Source of the DNA: Prostheceraeus crozeri
Lineage: Eukaryota; Platyhelminthes; Polycladida; Euryleptidae
Length of the DNA: 64,000 nucleotides
NCBI GenBank assembly: GCA_907163375.1
Contig: CAJQUW010014769.1
Coordinates: 62,001 to 126,000 of the forward strand
Direction of reading: 5' to 3'
Shown here: in pieces, positions 45,740-56,060 of the stretch
Numbering within the stretch: the stretch's first letter is position 1
Layout: each line of letters starts with the position of its first letter
The notes under the pieces: model-generated
The model's input: the letters and a program-made list of their open reading frames with translations, nothing else
What the model was told of the DNA's origin: nothing
Database searches by the model: none
Position numbers and translations under genes: made by a program

Positions 45740-48700
45740 GAGGTAGATGTGTGTCTGGATGGCCATACGGTAATGAGTGGTTGGGACTCATCCAGCATCA
45801 CCTGTCTTCCCAAGCAGAGAGTGCCCGTTTCCTAAACGTTGTTGTCGTGACTTCGTGTACCTTTGATTTTGAAATCCTCATATTGACTGAACTTATTTTA
45901 GTTGAATTTGTAGCATCTCGATAGTTTCTATGTGTCATTTTCCTAACCATGGACTTCGAGATGCCTTTCGCCCGTTTTATGGAAGGCTCTGAGGATTTTA
46001 ACTTCATAGAGTACATCTTGGGACGAAGCGAGATCATCTCTTCTATCCTATTGCCGGCGCATTCATCCTTGAAGTAACCGAGCTTTGCTTTATTTAAGGT
46101 CGAGTAAAGCGAATGCTCTGTGGGATAGTTGGAGCTATCAAAGTGTGGCTTTAGCTTGCGCAGAATATCTTCCTTGCTGACTCCTTTCCTAGTGGTGAGT
46201 GCGAGGAAAAAGCTATCAGTATCCCCGCCTACCAATTCTGCATGATGGATGAGTGGGCATGATTTTATCGTGTGGCAGTAGAGGTTGTACATCTCAAGCT
46301 TGGAGTGATCTAAAACGGCTTGACCTATGTACATAGGTGTGTAGATTGGGTTATGTAGAGTGGCGAACGATGCATTTTTCTAGCTACCTCAGGATCAGTC
46401 ACCAGATTATAATTGATGCGTTGTCTTACATCCTCCATGGTTATACCAAAGAGGGAACTGTTCTTAAATTTGAAAAAATCCTTTTCAAAAGGATTCTTGG
46501 AGGCAACTCGTTTCTGGCTATTAAAATCTATGTAAGGCTTCAAAGAAGCCTTTTGATGAAATTGAACACCCCTATGCACTTTTTGTAACTGCATGCCCAT
46601 CCTTAAATAGAATTTGAGAATCTTGTAATGAATAATGTAATGTTCTTTATCATACTGGGTGAGCAGCAGCTTTCTAGCAGGATTATATTTCATTTTATTT
46701 TCTCCTTCATACTTAGATTTTAGTTGCTCCATGAAGGGAGAATACATATTTTCAGTCACTATACCATATTCCGGAGCAAGAGGAAAGTCTGATGTCTTAT
46801 TCTTAATGCAGTCTGGATAGGTCAAGTCGACTTCAAACAAATAACCTATGTCGGCCTCATCTTCCAGTCCTAAAATATCCTGGGGGTAGGAAAAGTGTTC
46901 AACCTCATGGGGTTCAAGCCAAGCAAAGTGGGATTGTGGCAAAGGTTTCGACAGTGGACTTCCATATAAATTATTTTGGTCGATGTACTTCAGGGGGGTG
47001 TCAAATTCACCATCGACTTTTTCATTGACAACATGCTTGTTGACAAACGTCAGTCCACCTCGGATCCCGCGTTCAAACATGGTGTACATTTCAGGATCGT
47101 CTTATGAATGTATTTTTTCCCTAGTCATTTTAAAAGCTGACTGGTAGGACAACCCCGGTAAACTAATGTAATGGACGGGGTCCAACACGTCCTGCTACAG
47201 TGTAACTTTCCTAAAAGCCTGAAAGACATCGGCTAGGAACAAAACATCTAATTTTAAGTAGGCAAGCATATAGTCACTAAACGAGTGACAACCTAATTCT
47301 TGCCATGCCTGCTGTGCATGCCTATAGTCATCAGGCGAACAGTCCTCACCCGTCAAATCGTTCTTAAATTTATCAATGGACGGAAGGGATGTTTCTTTCA
47401 ATGTGTCCATTGAACTAAAATAACTATGAGGAGACACCCCTTTCCGTCGCATGAGACTGTCACTAATAGTAGGATAGTCTTTCTTTAAATTTTGATGAGG
47501 GGAAGTGAGTCTAAATTGTTAGCCTAAGTGGCTAAGGAAGAAGACATAAACTGGAAACTGTCCATAAACTTAACGTCGTAAAAGACAGGCTTCCCCTCCC
47601 TCGTCTTGTCAACATGGACTTTGGCCGACAGAGCCATGAATTTTTCCTTACTTTGCGCTATGACGTTCATCGACCATAACTTCATATGTCCTAGACCATG
47701 GCGAAGAAGAATATGCGCATCATAACATTTAAAGTTATGAAAGATGACGGGTAGCGTTCGCCGTTTGAGCCTAAGTGAGAAATTACACTTACTGCACAAG
47801 GCAGACCTAAATTTGCCACTGAGATGGCAATGGTCTCCCTCTTTATTATGCTACTTCACATCAAAGGAAGAGTAGCAGGGGGGACATTCTGTGGTCCTAT
47901 CAAATTTCAATTTATCGACTTCTGTGAAATACATGGGTTTCTTAGTTTTTTTCATACCGTTGATGAAAACGGGCTTTTTTATCTAAAAATTTTAAAAATT
48001 CTAAGATGCAGTCTTCACCTTGCCACACATGCAGTTTATTTTGGTTCCTATAGGAAGAATGCCAAACTTCATAACAGGCAATGGCTGCAGGTTGGTGAGT
48101 CTGATCTTCGCTATCAACATAGCATTAAATGTCTGCATAAATGACACAAATGGGACTCAGCTCATTGCCTTTTTCTTCATACCTACAAAATTTATCTTTG
48201 GGCATCACTTCCATTTTAAGCTTACCCCGAGAGCACCACTCGTAATGCTCTTCAAAAATGCTTTGGATGTGAAACGCCGTGTGCAGCGATCACAGTAGTA
48301 GAAATTGTACCTATATGCAGTTTGATGATGGTACAACTTTGAAATTTTAGGAATGCCACAATAATGCCATTCTGGGTGGTTGCCGCTATAAACTAGGATA
48401 AGATTGACAATCCGGTCGTCGGTACTTTGGCTATTATTATACCTAACGCCTTTCAGAACTTTTTCCCAGAGATGGACGACTATCCAAATTTTATTAAGTT
48501 TTTCAAATTGGGCGATGCCTTTAAAATCTAGTGTGTTGACATGTAACCCGTCAAACTAAAGCTCATCCTTCCATTCACGATCCTTGTTGACTCTTTGACG
48601 ACCCCTTTGGTAAAGTATGGAGAGGACGGCATACTTGAAACACTGGGACTGACACTCTACATTGATGACAACCTTTTTGTCAGCCAGTGCTTTGGGGAGG

Positions 48701-49692
48701 GTGAAGCAACCGCTCCCTTCTAAATATTCTAATAAATTAATTTTGAGATCTACTTTCTCGATCCCATCAAAGACCAGTCAGCTGTCTCTTTCCAGGAACT
48801 TTTCCAGGTTGTTGATGAGATAGGTGGCATGTCTCTCTATCCACTCGTTCACATCACCTATGAGATCAGCAGCACAGGAGGCTATCCTAATCATCACAGT
48901 GGACTCTACTTCTCCCGTACTGCTGTCTATTTTATTGAAACGAGCAGAGACGTAAAATATGCCTTTGAGCAAAAACCTATCTAAACTCGCCAACATTTGA
49001 TGAATTGAACCTATATTATTTGACAGGAATGGATGAATATCCTGTATAGGTTCAGAGCTTTCCATCTCATAGCCACGAACAAGCCTCTCAAGGGAGAACT
49101 TGCTCAGCCTTAGAGTGACGTTGCTGTCAGTGTAAAGCTCAGTGGGATGTGTGTGACAGAGTGTGTGCGAAGAGGGAACAAATTCTGTGGGAAAAGTCTT
49201 CCGAGACGAAGAACAGGAGAAGCCGAGGGATGGTGAGGGATGCTTCCTACCTATTGTTGTCGGTGGTTGCCTCACACTGCCACAGTATCCACCTTCGATG
49301 TGGACTCGCAAGTTGGTGCTGTTGTAGAACGTGCGTCCACAACCTTCACACTTGGGTCGTTGAGGGATCGGTCGGCGCTTTCCTCCTCTGCAAGCATTGC
49401 CAGCGGTGTGATGTCTTAAGTTGAAGGCTTTGGCAAAAACCTTGCCGCACCACCGGCATCGGAGTTCCTCTCTCTTGTCTTCCCCTTCAATCTCCCTCTC
49501 CTCTCCCACTATCTCCAACTGCATTTCCTGCTCCTCCAGCTGTGTCTCCACCGACTTGACAGAAAGGAGAGGGAGTTCGGCCGCTGCTGCAGGTGGTGAT
49601 TCAGGGATGATGATGGGGCGGGACGGAACGACGCCGTCCAGGAGGACCGTCGCCAGATCTGTTGAGAAAAAGAGATTAGTAACATACTTCAA
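45740..49692 (-). CDS. Polinton-like element part: protein-primed DNA polymerase B, broken
   Basis: Motifs in order on the minus strand: two C2HC-type zinc knuckles near the N-terminus (CRWCGKVFAKAFNLRHHTAG; CEGCGRTFYNSTNLRVHIEG); the Maverick N-terminal block ending LINNLEKFLERDS; an exonuclease-domain stretch with VIFHNFKCYDAHILL and KFMDSFQFMSSSL; DLTGEDCSPDDYRHAQQAW and LAYLKLDVLFLADVFQAFRK; GIRGGLTF; YIDQNNLYGSPLSKPLPQ; and the palm motif GGDTDSFFLAL, with Gly where most relatives have Tyr or Thr before DTDS. The C-terminal block is KRALSAWEDRR. The domain order is that of pPolB from Maverick/Polinton elements. It would replicate the linear element by protein priming at the inverted repeats. 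The gene is broken into several pieces. Confidence 0.9.
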
Positions 49693-49739
49693 GTTTGAAA
49701 TCTTAATTTTGAAGTCTTAGCCCCCTATCTCCCAATCAC

Positions 49740-50390
49740 GGTTACTTACCATCTAATGAATTAATCTCCGGCAACACCGATGGTCGAGGAGGAGGTAAGA
49801 GTGAGACGCGTGCCGAAGGTGGAAGGGTCCTTGGCTTGGGTGTCGGAGGGACGTGGCAGCGAGGGGCAGGGACTGGTACAGGTAGCGGAGCAGGCGGTGG
49901 AGGTGGGGCGATGACGATGCCTGAGCTCGAGAAAGGAGTCGGTCCTTGAGCGGAGGTAGACGGGTGGGAAGGTAGGGCCGGAAATTCTTCGCGGTATTTC
50001 CGCCTCGCGGCTTCCTCCCACTTCTTCATCTTGGCCAAGTCTGTAGAGAGGAAAAAGAGATTATCATGAGATGTTAAAAATACTTACACTTGCCAAGCCG
50101 GTCATAGGCTTCCCTGATTGCTTTTTGGGGGACGGGTTCCCCATTACGAATACATTCATGCACTGAAAAAGAATCACAGCAAAGATAAGCAGAGTTAAAA
50201 TTTGGATTCTGTTTAAACATCAACAAAATAAGGGGGGTCTCCTAATTTACGTTTAAATGGGATGTCTACCCTAATGATGTTAGTATAGAGTGAGTCAACC
50301 TCATCCTTAATACAAATACTTACATTGCTCGATGGTGGCCTTCTCCATCTCAGCAGCAATGCGGTAATTTTCAATTTTTGCGAATTCCAT
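49740..50390 (-). CDS. Polinton-like element part: candidate spliced leader exons of the polymerase gene
   Basis: Upstream of the polymerase zinc knuckles, three short minus-strand open segments are bounded by good splice signals. One starts at an ATG at 50,390 (MEFAKIENYRIAAEMEKATI) and is followed by a GTAAGT donor at 50,323-50,318. A second, at about 50,160-50,088 (IRNGEPVPQKAIREAYDRL), has a pyrimidine-AG acceptor and a GTAAGT donor. A third ends at a GTAAGT donor at about 49,747 and has a Pro-rich body (PPPPPAPLPVPVPAP) after the helix MKKWEEAARRKYREEF. Animal Maverick genes are known to contain introns in some lineages. Whether these exons belong to the polymerase transcript is inference. 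Confidence 0.5.
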
Positions 50391-50599
50391 GATGGACAGT
50401 CGATTGTAGATGATCAATGGTAGCTATAAACTTCAATCAATGAAAAGGAAAAATGAGAATCGTTTCATTTGCCTAGTCAACGTTTATCATGGGAGCAATC
50501 ATTAAAGAAACATCTAATGAATTACATTTCCCTCTACTCCATATCATGAAGACTAACCTTTGTCGAATGGCTGAAGTACTCTGACTTGGCGAAAGAAAG

Positions 50600-50730
50600 C
50601 GCCACGTTGAGTATGAAGTCGAACGCCCAACATGAGCAACGGCTCAGAAGTTTCGGTCTAACAAACGACGAACAACCTGTGCAACGCAATCCCTCTACGG
50701 CAGTACCCGCCGTCCCGAAGGAACGCTAGA
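50600..50730. repeat. Diverged repeat family inside the element, copy 1
   Basis: About 110-130 bp with CCCAACATGAG, a GTTTCGGTCTA block and a CGCCGTCCCGAAGGAACGC block, ending near GTATTACAGCGA. Related copies lie at 52,345-52,480 and 52,930-53,070. Non-coding. Confidence 0.55.
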
Positions 50731-51041
50731 GCAAAGGAGGTATTACAGCGATGATATGTTTTATGAGCAGAAGTGAATCTCGTGATAGCAAGAGACTATT
50801 CAACTTGATAGCAAGTCAAATCAACCTGATAGCAGGAGCTCACCGACACTCACCTTGTGAAAGATAAATGTGAAGAGCAGAGCTGGTGCACTGCCTCTTG
50901 TAAGATTTTCCTAAGCGGTGAATGGATGAGACCTCTCGTCCAATCACAGACGAGCTAGAGTTCCCGATGTGCGCACACACATTTGTAACGCGTTGTTGAA
51001 ATCGTCTTCGGCAAAAATGATGTTTAGCAATAGATTTAACC

Positions 51042-51485
51042 ATGGCGCCTGAAGTCAATACATTGAAACATGATGATTGCACGATTCGTTTTCATCAAAA
51101 GAGCTTCGGAGGTTTAATACAAGATTGCATCCTTGAGTTTCAAAGGGAGGAGACAGAAATGGAAGCATGTTTAGACTATACACGGGAAATATTTACGGAG
51201 GTGATATCTTATTTCAATGACAGTCTCATCAAGGCTCACTTAATTGCAAATGTTAATTACATTCATTTTCCACAAAGTGAAGAAGCGGAAAGTGTTGACT
51301 TTCAATTTCGTTCCTACGGTGAAGAATATGTTACTGATGCTTCTGAGTTTTATACACGACACCTGTGCAAGATTATTTCTCGGATGGACAACTTTCATGG
51401 TTATGGCGATCATTTGCTTCTGAATAAAAGAAACCATATTGTCATTGCCATTAGTAAAACGGGTTTCAATGATGGCTGTTCATAA
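51042..51485 (+). CDS. Polinton-like element part: small protein family, member C (147 aa, intact frame)
   Basis: The best-preserved member of the three-gene family (see 39,186 and 41,846). Features in order: IRFHQKSFGGLIQDCILEF, a long charged helix (QREETEMEACLDYTREIF), LIANVNYIHF, VDFQFRSYGEEYV, FYTRHLCKIISRMDNFHG, and a final strand NHIVIAISKTGF. No signal peptide, membrane helix or nuclease motif is visible. It is followed by the iterated repeat block at 51.5-52.1 kb. I do not recognise the family. Confidence 0.65.
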   Translation: MAPEVNTLKHDDCTIRFHQKSFGGLIQDCILEFQREETEMEACLDYTREIFTEVISYFNDSLIKAHLIANVNYIHFPQSEEAESVDFQFRSYGEEYVTDASEFYTRHLCKIISRMDNFHGYGDHLLLNKRNHIVIAISKTGFNDGCS

Positions 51486-51519
51486 ATCAAAGACCAAATA
51501 AAGTATTTTTTCATGACAC

Positions 51520-52110
51520 TTGTGTTGTGCTAAACTTTCTGACTACACTTATTAATAAAACTTCGATGATCAAACTTCGCTTTCACAAACGTGTGTCACG
51601 GTAAAACTATTTGACTACACTTGCATTTTATGAAACATGATAAACTTTCTAACTATACATCAACCTGTGTCGCAGTAAAACTTTTGTACAACATGACAAA
51701 CTTTCTAGCTACACAAACGGAATAAACCTGTTCAATAATAAAACTATTTGACTACACCTGCAGTTCATGAAACATGATAAACTTTCTAACTATACAGTAC
51801 ATCAACCTGTGTTGCAGTAAGACTTTTGTACAACATGATAAACTTTACTTTCACAAACTCGTGTTTCATGAACTTTCAGACTACATTGTCAGTTCATAAA
51901 CTTGTGTTTCATAAAACGTCATGATCAAACTTTCTAACTACACTAACGAATAAAACTTGTACGACAATCAAACTTTACTTTCACAACCGTGTGTCACGGT
52001 AAACTATTTCACTACACTAACGCTTGCATTTCATGACACATGTGTTTCGTAAACTTTCTGACTACATTATCATTTCATGCACTTGTGATGTACTAAACTT
52101 TCTGACTGCG
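51520..52110. repeat. Iterated AAACTTTCTRACTACAC boxes
   Basis: About eight copies of AAACTTTCTRACTAYA, near 51,533, 51,645, 51,695, 51,780, 51,875, 51,930, 52,040 and 52,095, alternate with GTAAAACTATTTGACTACAC and TTCATGAAACATG words. Non-coding. The irregular spacing (50-110 bp) is more like binding-site iteration than a simple satellite. Confidence 0.75.
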
Positions 52111-52344
52111 TTCAGAGCTTGTTCACTAGAGAAGAGAAAAAATGAGTTTGTGGTTGTGTGTGGCGCATGAATGTCACTTCCAATTCATTCCATTTCATTT
52201 TGCCTCGGTGATAGAGGCAAGCAGAACTTATGGTTCATTCTCGCATGTATGGCCAACTATCGGAAGACAAGTTCAATGGACATTTTATAAGGCAACCTGT
52301 GACAGACAGCTAAATGTCGCACTGGCGGTCAGAGTACAACGTTG

Positions 52345-53070
52345 AGACGAAAGGCAACCACTTGAAAACATGACGCAGAGAGGTTTCACAAGGATCACCA
52401 TTGCCAACGTCCCGTGCAGCACTCATCGCTACGGACTTCACCGCTGTCCCGAAAGAATGCCCACCAACAGGAGGTATGACACAAAAAGTCTCCGTGACTT
52501 GCACCGCCAATGACTTGATAGCCAGACATGAAACGTGTCTAAGCCGTTTTTTAAATGTAGGGAATGGCCTGATAGCAAGTCAACAACTCTTAAGGTGTTA
52601 AGCTCTTGAATCCGTTAACGGCATTACTCAGAGGGGATCTTATCCGAATTCCAAGGCCTCGACCCACAAATCCAACCTCGGACGGCGGACAGAGCGTTCG
52701 TCATGTCGCTGTGCTGGTATCCAGGATATTTTGACATAAAAACCGGTGGAGTTGTTTACAAGAGGAAACATCCCAAGTCGTTGCCTTGACCAGCTTGATA
52801 GCAAGCCGTAGAGAGTGATAGAAAGCCGTAGTCCACAAGCGTTTTGCAATAGAGATGTTTAGTAGCCACGCATGACAAGATGGCTAAGACTCAACCGATT
52901 GGCGTTCAAAGTGTTACGTTGAGAACTGTGTCAAATGCCCAACATGAGTTGCCCCAGAGGTTTCGGTCTAGAATATGACACACTACCTTGCCACACTTAT
53001 CACTGCGGCATCATCCGCTGTCCCAAAGGAACACCCTGTCATTGGAATATTACAGCGAAACTCTCCGTAC
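52345..53070. repeat. Diverged repeat family inside the element, copies 2 and 3
   Basis: Copies near 52,345-52,480 and 52,930-53,070 share the AGAGGTTTC(R)-, -CGCTGTCCCRAAGGAA- and GGARTATKACA-type blocks with 50,600-50,730. TGATAGCAAG decamers lie between them (for example at 52,570 and 52,795) and also after copy 1. Confidence 0.5.
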
Positions 53071-53989
53071 CATGCTCGCTTTCAGTGAAACGCTTGTATA
53101 ATGCAAAGACATGAGAAGACTGGCTCGTACACACTTGTAAATGCCTTCATTGACTTCAGAAGGGTCGAAAACCCCAGAAAACCTCCAAAAATAACGAATA
53201 AAATTTTTTTCAACTTTCTAGCACTACTTATGGAATTTTATAAGTAGTCTATGACTTGACCTGAATCATGACCTCTCGAACCTTTTTTGAATCAAGTCAA
53301 AAGGACTTGTAGAAATAAATTTACAAGCCCTTAAAATTATGGAGTCTTTTATGGCATGGAGACTAGGACATCTTCTGGCTCTCCACTCACTCTGACACCT
53401 TAGGTGAGTGCGGGAATCAAAAAATCTGCCCTCGTTTCCTACGGATACCCGGTTTTTAGAAATTTCCAATGCTATCATCGGATCTCTGGAGTTCACCTAC
53501 CCCAACCAAGTCGGGAGGAGAACTGATTCCCACAAGTAGAGACTCCACTTATACAGTTTGTGGCGATCAGCTGATGACGTAATCTCAATCATCCAAAACT
53601 TTAAACACTTCTATCTCCGGTTCTAGTGCTCCGATTGACTTCAAATTTTGACAGTCACGTTTCTCGCTCTCACCTTTCATTTAAGTCATCCCTCGACTCT
53701 CTACGATTACCAGAAGCCGAGTTGAAAAAATTCTGTCGTTTTTTCAAACTATCCAAAATCTTGGAAAATGCGCAAAAATTCAATTCTAAACAAGCTCTAA
53801 TTTAAAACGAAACCTTCCACAGATCTGAAAAGGTAGGATCCTAGAGAACAAAGTGCGGTGTTTCCACTAAAAGAAACCGGAGCTCTGCATTCACTTTCAT
53901 TCCTGAGATAGTCGTCACCAAAGTAGGCTACAATTTAACATTTTCACGAAAAAATCCTAAGTGTCGACCGATAGTGAAGAAAATTTCGA

Positions 53990-54713
53990 AAAAATTTTTT
54001 GTGCAAATTTCAACACCAAACCCTGATAGAAGTTTGTTTCACATGATTCTGAGCAACTTTGGTCAAAACATCACTTTTGACAAAGTTCGACTCGAAGGGG
54101 GGGGGTGTTTTTCATCGAAACTTCACCGACCCAACTTTTGACGAGAAACACGATGGGAGGGGTCTCGGAGCTCAATTCTGACATTTTGAAATTTTTTTTC
54201 ACGAAAAATCTTAAGTGTCGACCCATAGTGAAGGTTAGCACTTTTCTCTCCGATTGACTTGAAAATCACCCTACTCATGTAACATTGTACGTAGAGTCCG
54301 AATCTTCCCTCCGTTTGTCCATCCAGATACTCCTTTCCCCCGAAATATGGCCTTTCTCATCCCAAAACATCCAAAACTTCCACTTTCAAACTCTGTCATT
54401 TTTCGGAGATTCCTGATATTTTCAAGTTACTTTCCACTCTAAAGAAAGGAACACTTGGACACTTCCCACTGAGTTTGGCTCACTCTTAGCTTTCACATAT
54501 TGCACGACTTTCTACAATCACTCCCACCCAAGTTGGACGTCTGACAGGAGGTGGGGGGGGTGTTTGTCATCGACACATAGGAAGGGTTTCCTCCACTCGG
54601 TCCGAGCCAAACCAACACATCCTTGGCTCCATCCTGACAGGAGGGGGGGCTGAGTCAGCATGATGACTCATCACTGCTCATTTTGCGCTTGTGTCTGTAA
54701 TGGGATCACTACT
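53990..54713. repeat. Terminal inverted repeat, right
   Basis: The reverse complement matches the left repeat from its terminus AGTAGTGATC to an inner end near TCAACACCAAACCCTGATAG at about 54,010. It has one copy of the unit that is doubled at the left end. Confidence 0.88.
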
Positions 54714-54719
54714 ATCAGC
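54714..54719. repeat. 6-bp target duplication, right (ATCAGC)
   Basis: Identical to 38,224-38,229. Confidence 0.9.
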
Positions 54720-55493
54720 ATCTCTCTTTAAAAAGCATTTCTGGTAAATTTTGGGCAGTTTGACTAACAGATTGACGGCGTACAATTTTGCCTCTAATAA
54801 TGACTATGTCTTCCCCGGCGCCGCGTCGCGTTTGTAATTCTTCGCGAAGCTGCTTGCACTCCATCTACTGGAATCGCGTAAGATCTGGGGTGATAAAGAC
54901 TTTACTTCTGCCACTAAGGGTACTCAGTCGTTTGGCAATGTGTAATATCGCAAACTTGTCTTATTTGGACTTACATATTACTCTCACCAGTCGATCATTT
55001 GAGTTTCTCTTCTTCCCAATATTCAATTGATATTCGTTGCAACAACCAGAAGACTCTTGGAACCATCGGACGATTTGGTCACTTCTTCAATAATTTCTTT
55101 GACCATCATGATGTCGTGTTCTCGTTCCTCGATCTATTCATCGATAGCCTCTGGTATGCCCGTCATGATCAAATTACATTCTCGGATCAATCTTTGACTC
55201 ATTTCATTAGCAATATAGTCAACCTGAACCTCGTTACTTTTCTTCAGTGCAATAACTTCATTTTCCAGAAAATTATATCGACCTTTCAAATGCATGGTCT
55301 CTTTCTCCATTGCGTCTACCTTAGTGTTCAAGGAAGAGATGCTAGCAGATAGTCGATTAACATGTGTCTTGAGAGAGTTAAGAGAAGCATGACTTAGCTT
55401 CTTTATGCCTTCATCAACGATAGCTCTGATATCATCCAATGTAAAATTCATTACTTGAAATCGTAAACTGCGCGATGTTGGCGGTGTTGACAT
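54720..55493 (-). mobile_element. LINE, ORF1 half (coiled coil and nucleic-acid-binding protein)
   Basis: The 119-codon frame from 55,493 starts MSTPPTSRSLRFQVMNFTL. It has a heptad-rich coiled coil (VNRLSASISSLNTKVDAME onward) and then LIRECNLIMTGIPEAIDE, the start of the RRM-like part of LINE ORF1 proteins. Past a frame change, minus-strand sequence keeps the C-terminal ORF1 features: FAILHIAKRLSTLSGRSKVF, LREELQTRRGAGEDIVIIRG and KIVRRQS. ORF1 ends with a TGA a few bases before the insertion point of the Polinton-like element. ORF2 of the same LINE resumes on the other side at 38,229. Confidence 0.85.
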
Positions 55494-55499
55494 GATCAG

Positions 55500-56060
55500 G
55501 GAAAAGATGGGATGCAGTTTGCTTCAGTAACACACTTGTAGAGACGAATCAATTTGGTAAGGATTCGAACACAGCAAAATTAGACTTCAGATCATTCACC
55601 GCATACACTTGACCACTCACTCAATGGCTAAATGTGGTTACGGATTCAAAGTATTCCGAGAATCGAACTGAAGGACAACGTGAAGGGTGGACTTGTGTTC
55701 AACCGGACGAGTTTGTGCGCATGCGCACATTGACACAAAAGCTCAAGTAACAGAAAAATGTCCGCAGAGCACGAATTAATCCGAATCAGTGGAGGACGAC
55801 GACATCAAACGATGGACGTGAGAACGACGATCACGATGGTATGTAAATTCCCTTTTAACGAATACACAAAACGACGGAATGATAGCAGAACATCAGAACG
55901 ACAGGAGATAGCGAAGAAATACGACCGCTCGTAATGACAACCAAGTTGCGGGACCGCGCCGTGTCCGCTGTGAGCAGTCCATAGGTTTATTAAGGTTCTG
56001 AACAGAAATTCTGACGCGTGAGGACGCGCCGCGTCCGGTGTGAATGGACCTTTAAAATGT
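55500..56060 (-). other. Probable 5' region of the LINE, and an unclassified GC-rich pair
   Basis: Sequence upstream of ORF1 without ORFs. At 55,955-55,985 and 56,015-56,050, two similar blocks (GCGCCGTGTCCGCTGTGAGC and GCGCCGCGTCCGGTGTGAAT) stand in direct order about 60 bp apart. They look like DNA-transposon terminal sequence, but no inverted partner was found. Confidence 0.3.

Larger units (their letters stand above)
38230..54713. mobile_element. Maverick/Polinton-like element, 16,484 bp, ends complete, genes partly broken
   Basis: The ends are inverted and start AGTAGTGATC, with long terminal inverted repeats and an identical 6-bp target duplication. The interior holds a Maverick-type protein-primed DNA polymerase B (minus strand, about 45.8-50.4 kb) and about ten plus-strand segments, including TBP-like, DEDDh-exonuclease-like and RING-like regions and two small paralogous families. 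No capsid, packaging ATPase, maturation protease or integrase motif could be found. Either they were lost, or this lineage lacks them and is moved in trans. The outer 100 bases of the two inverted repeats differ at about one position and the next 250 at roughly five percent, so the insertion looks fairly recent unless gene conversion acted. Coding regions carry several breaks, on the order of five to ten, so I treat it as a fossil. Confidence 0.9.

Noticed and set aside
49149-49720. Plus-strand ORFs opposite the polymerase zinc-knuckle region
   Set aside because: They are shadows of the minus-strand coding sequence, which has clear C2HC motifs.
55955-56050. Pair of GC-rich blocks as ends of a MITE
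   Set aside because: They are in direct, not inverted, order and no inverted partner or target duplication is visible.
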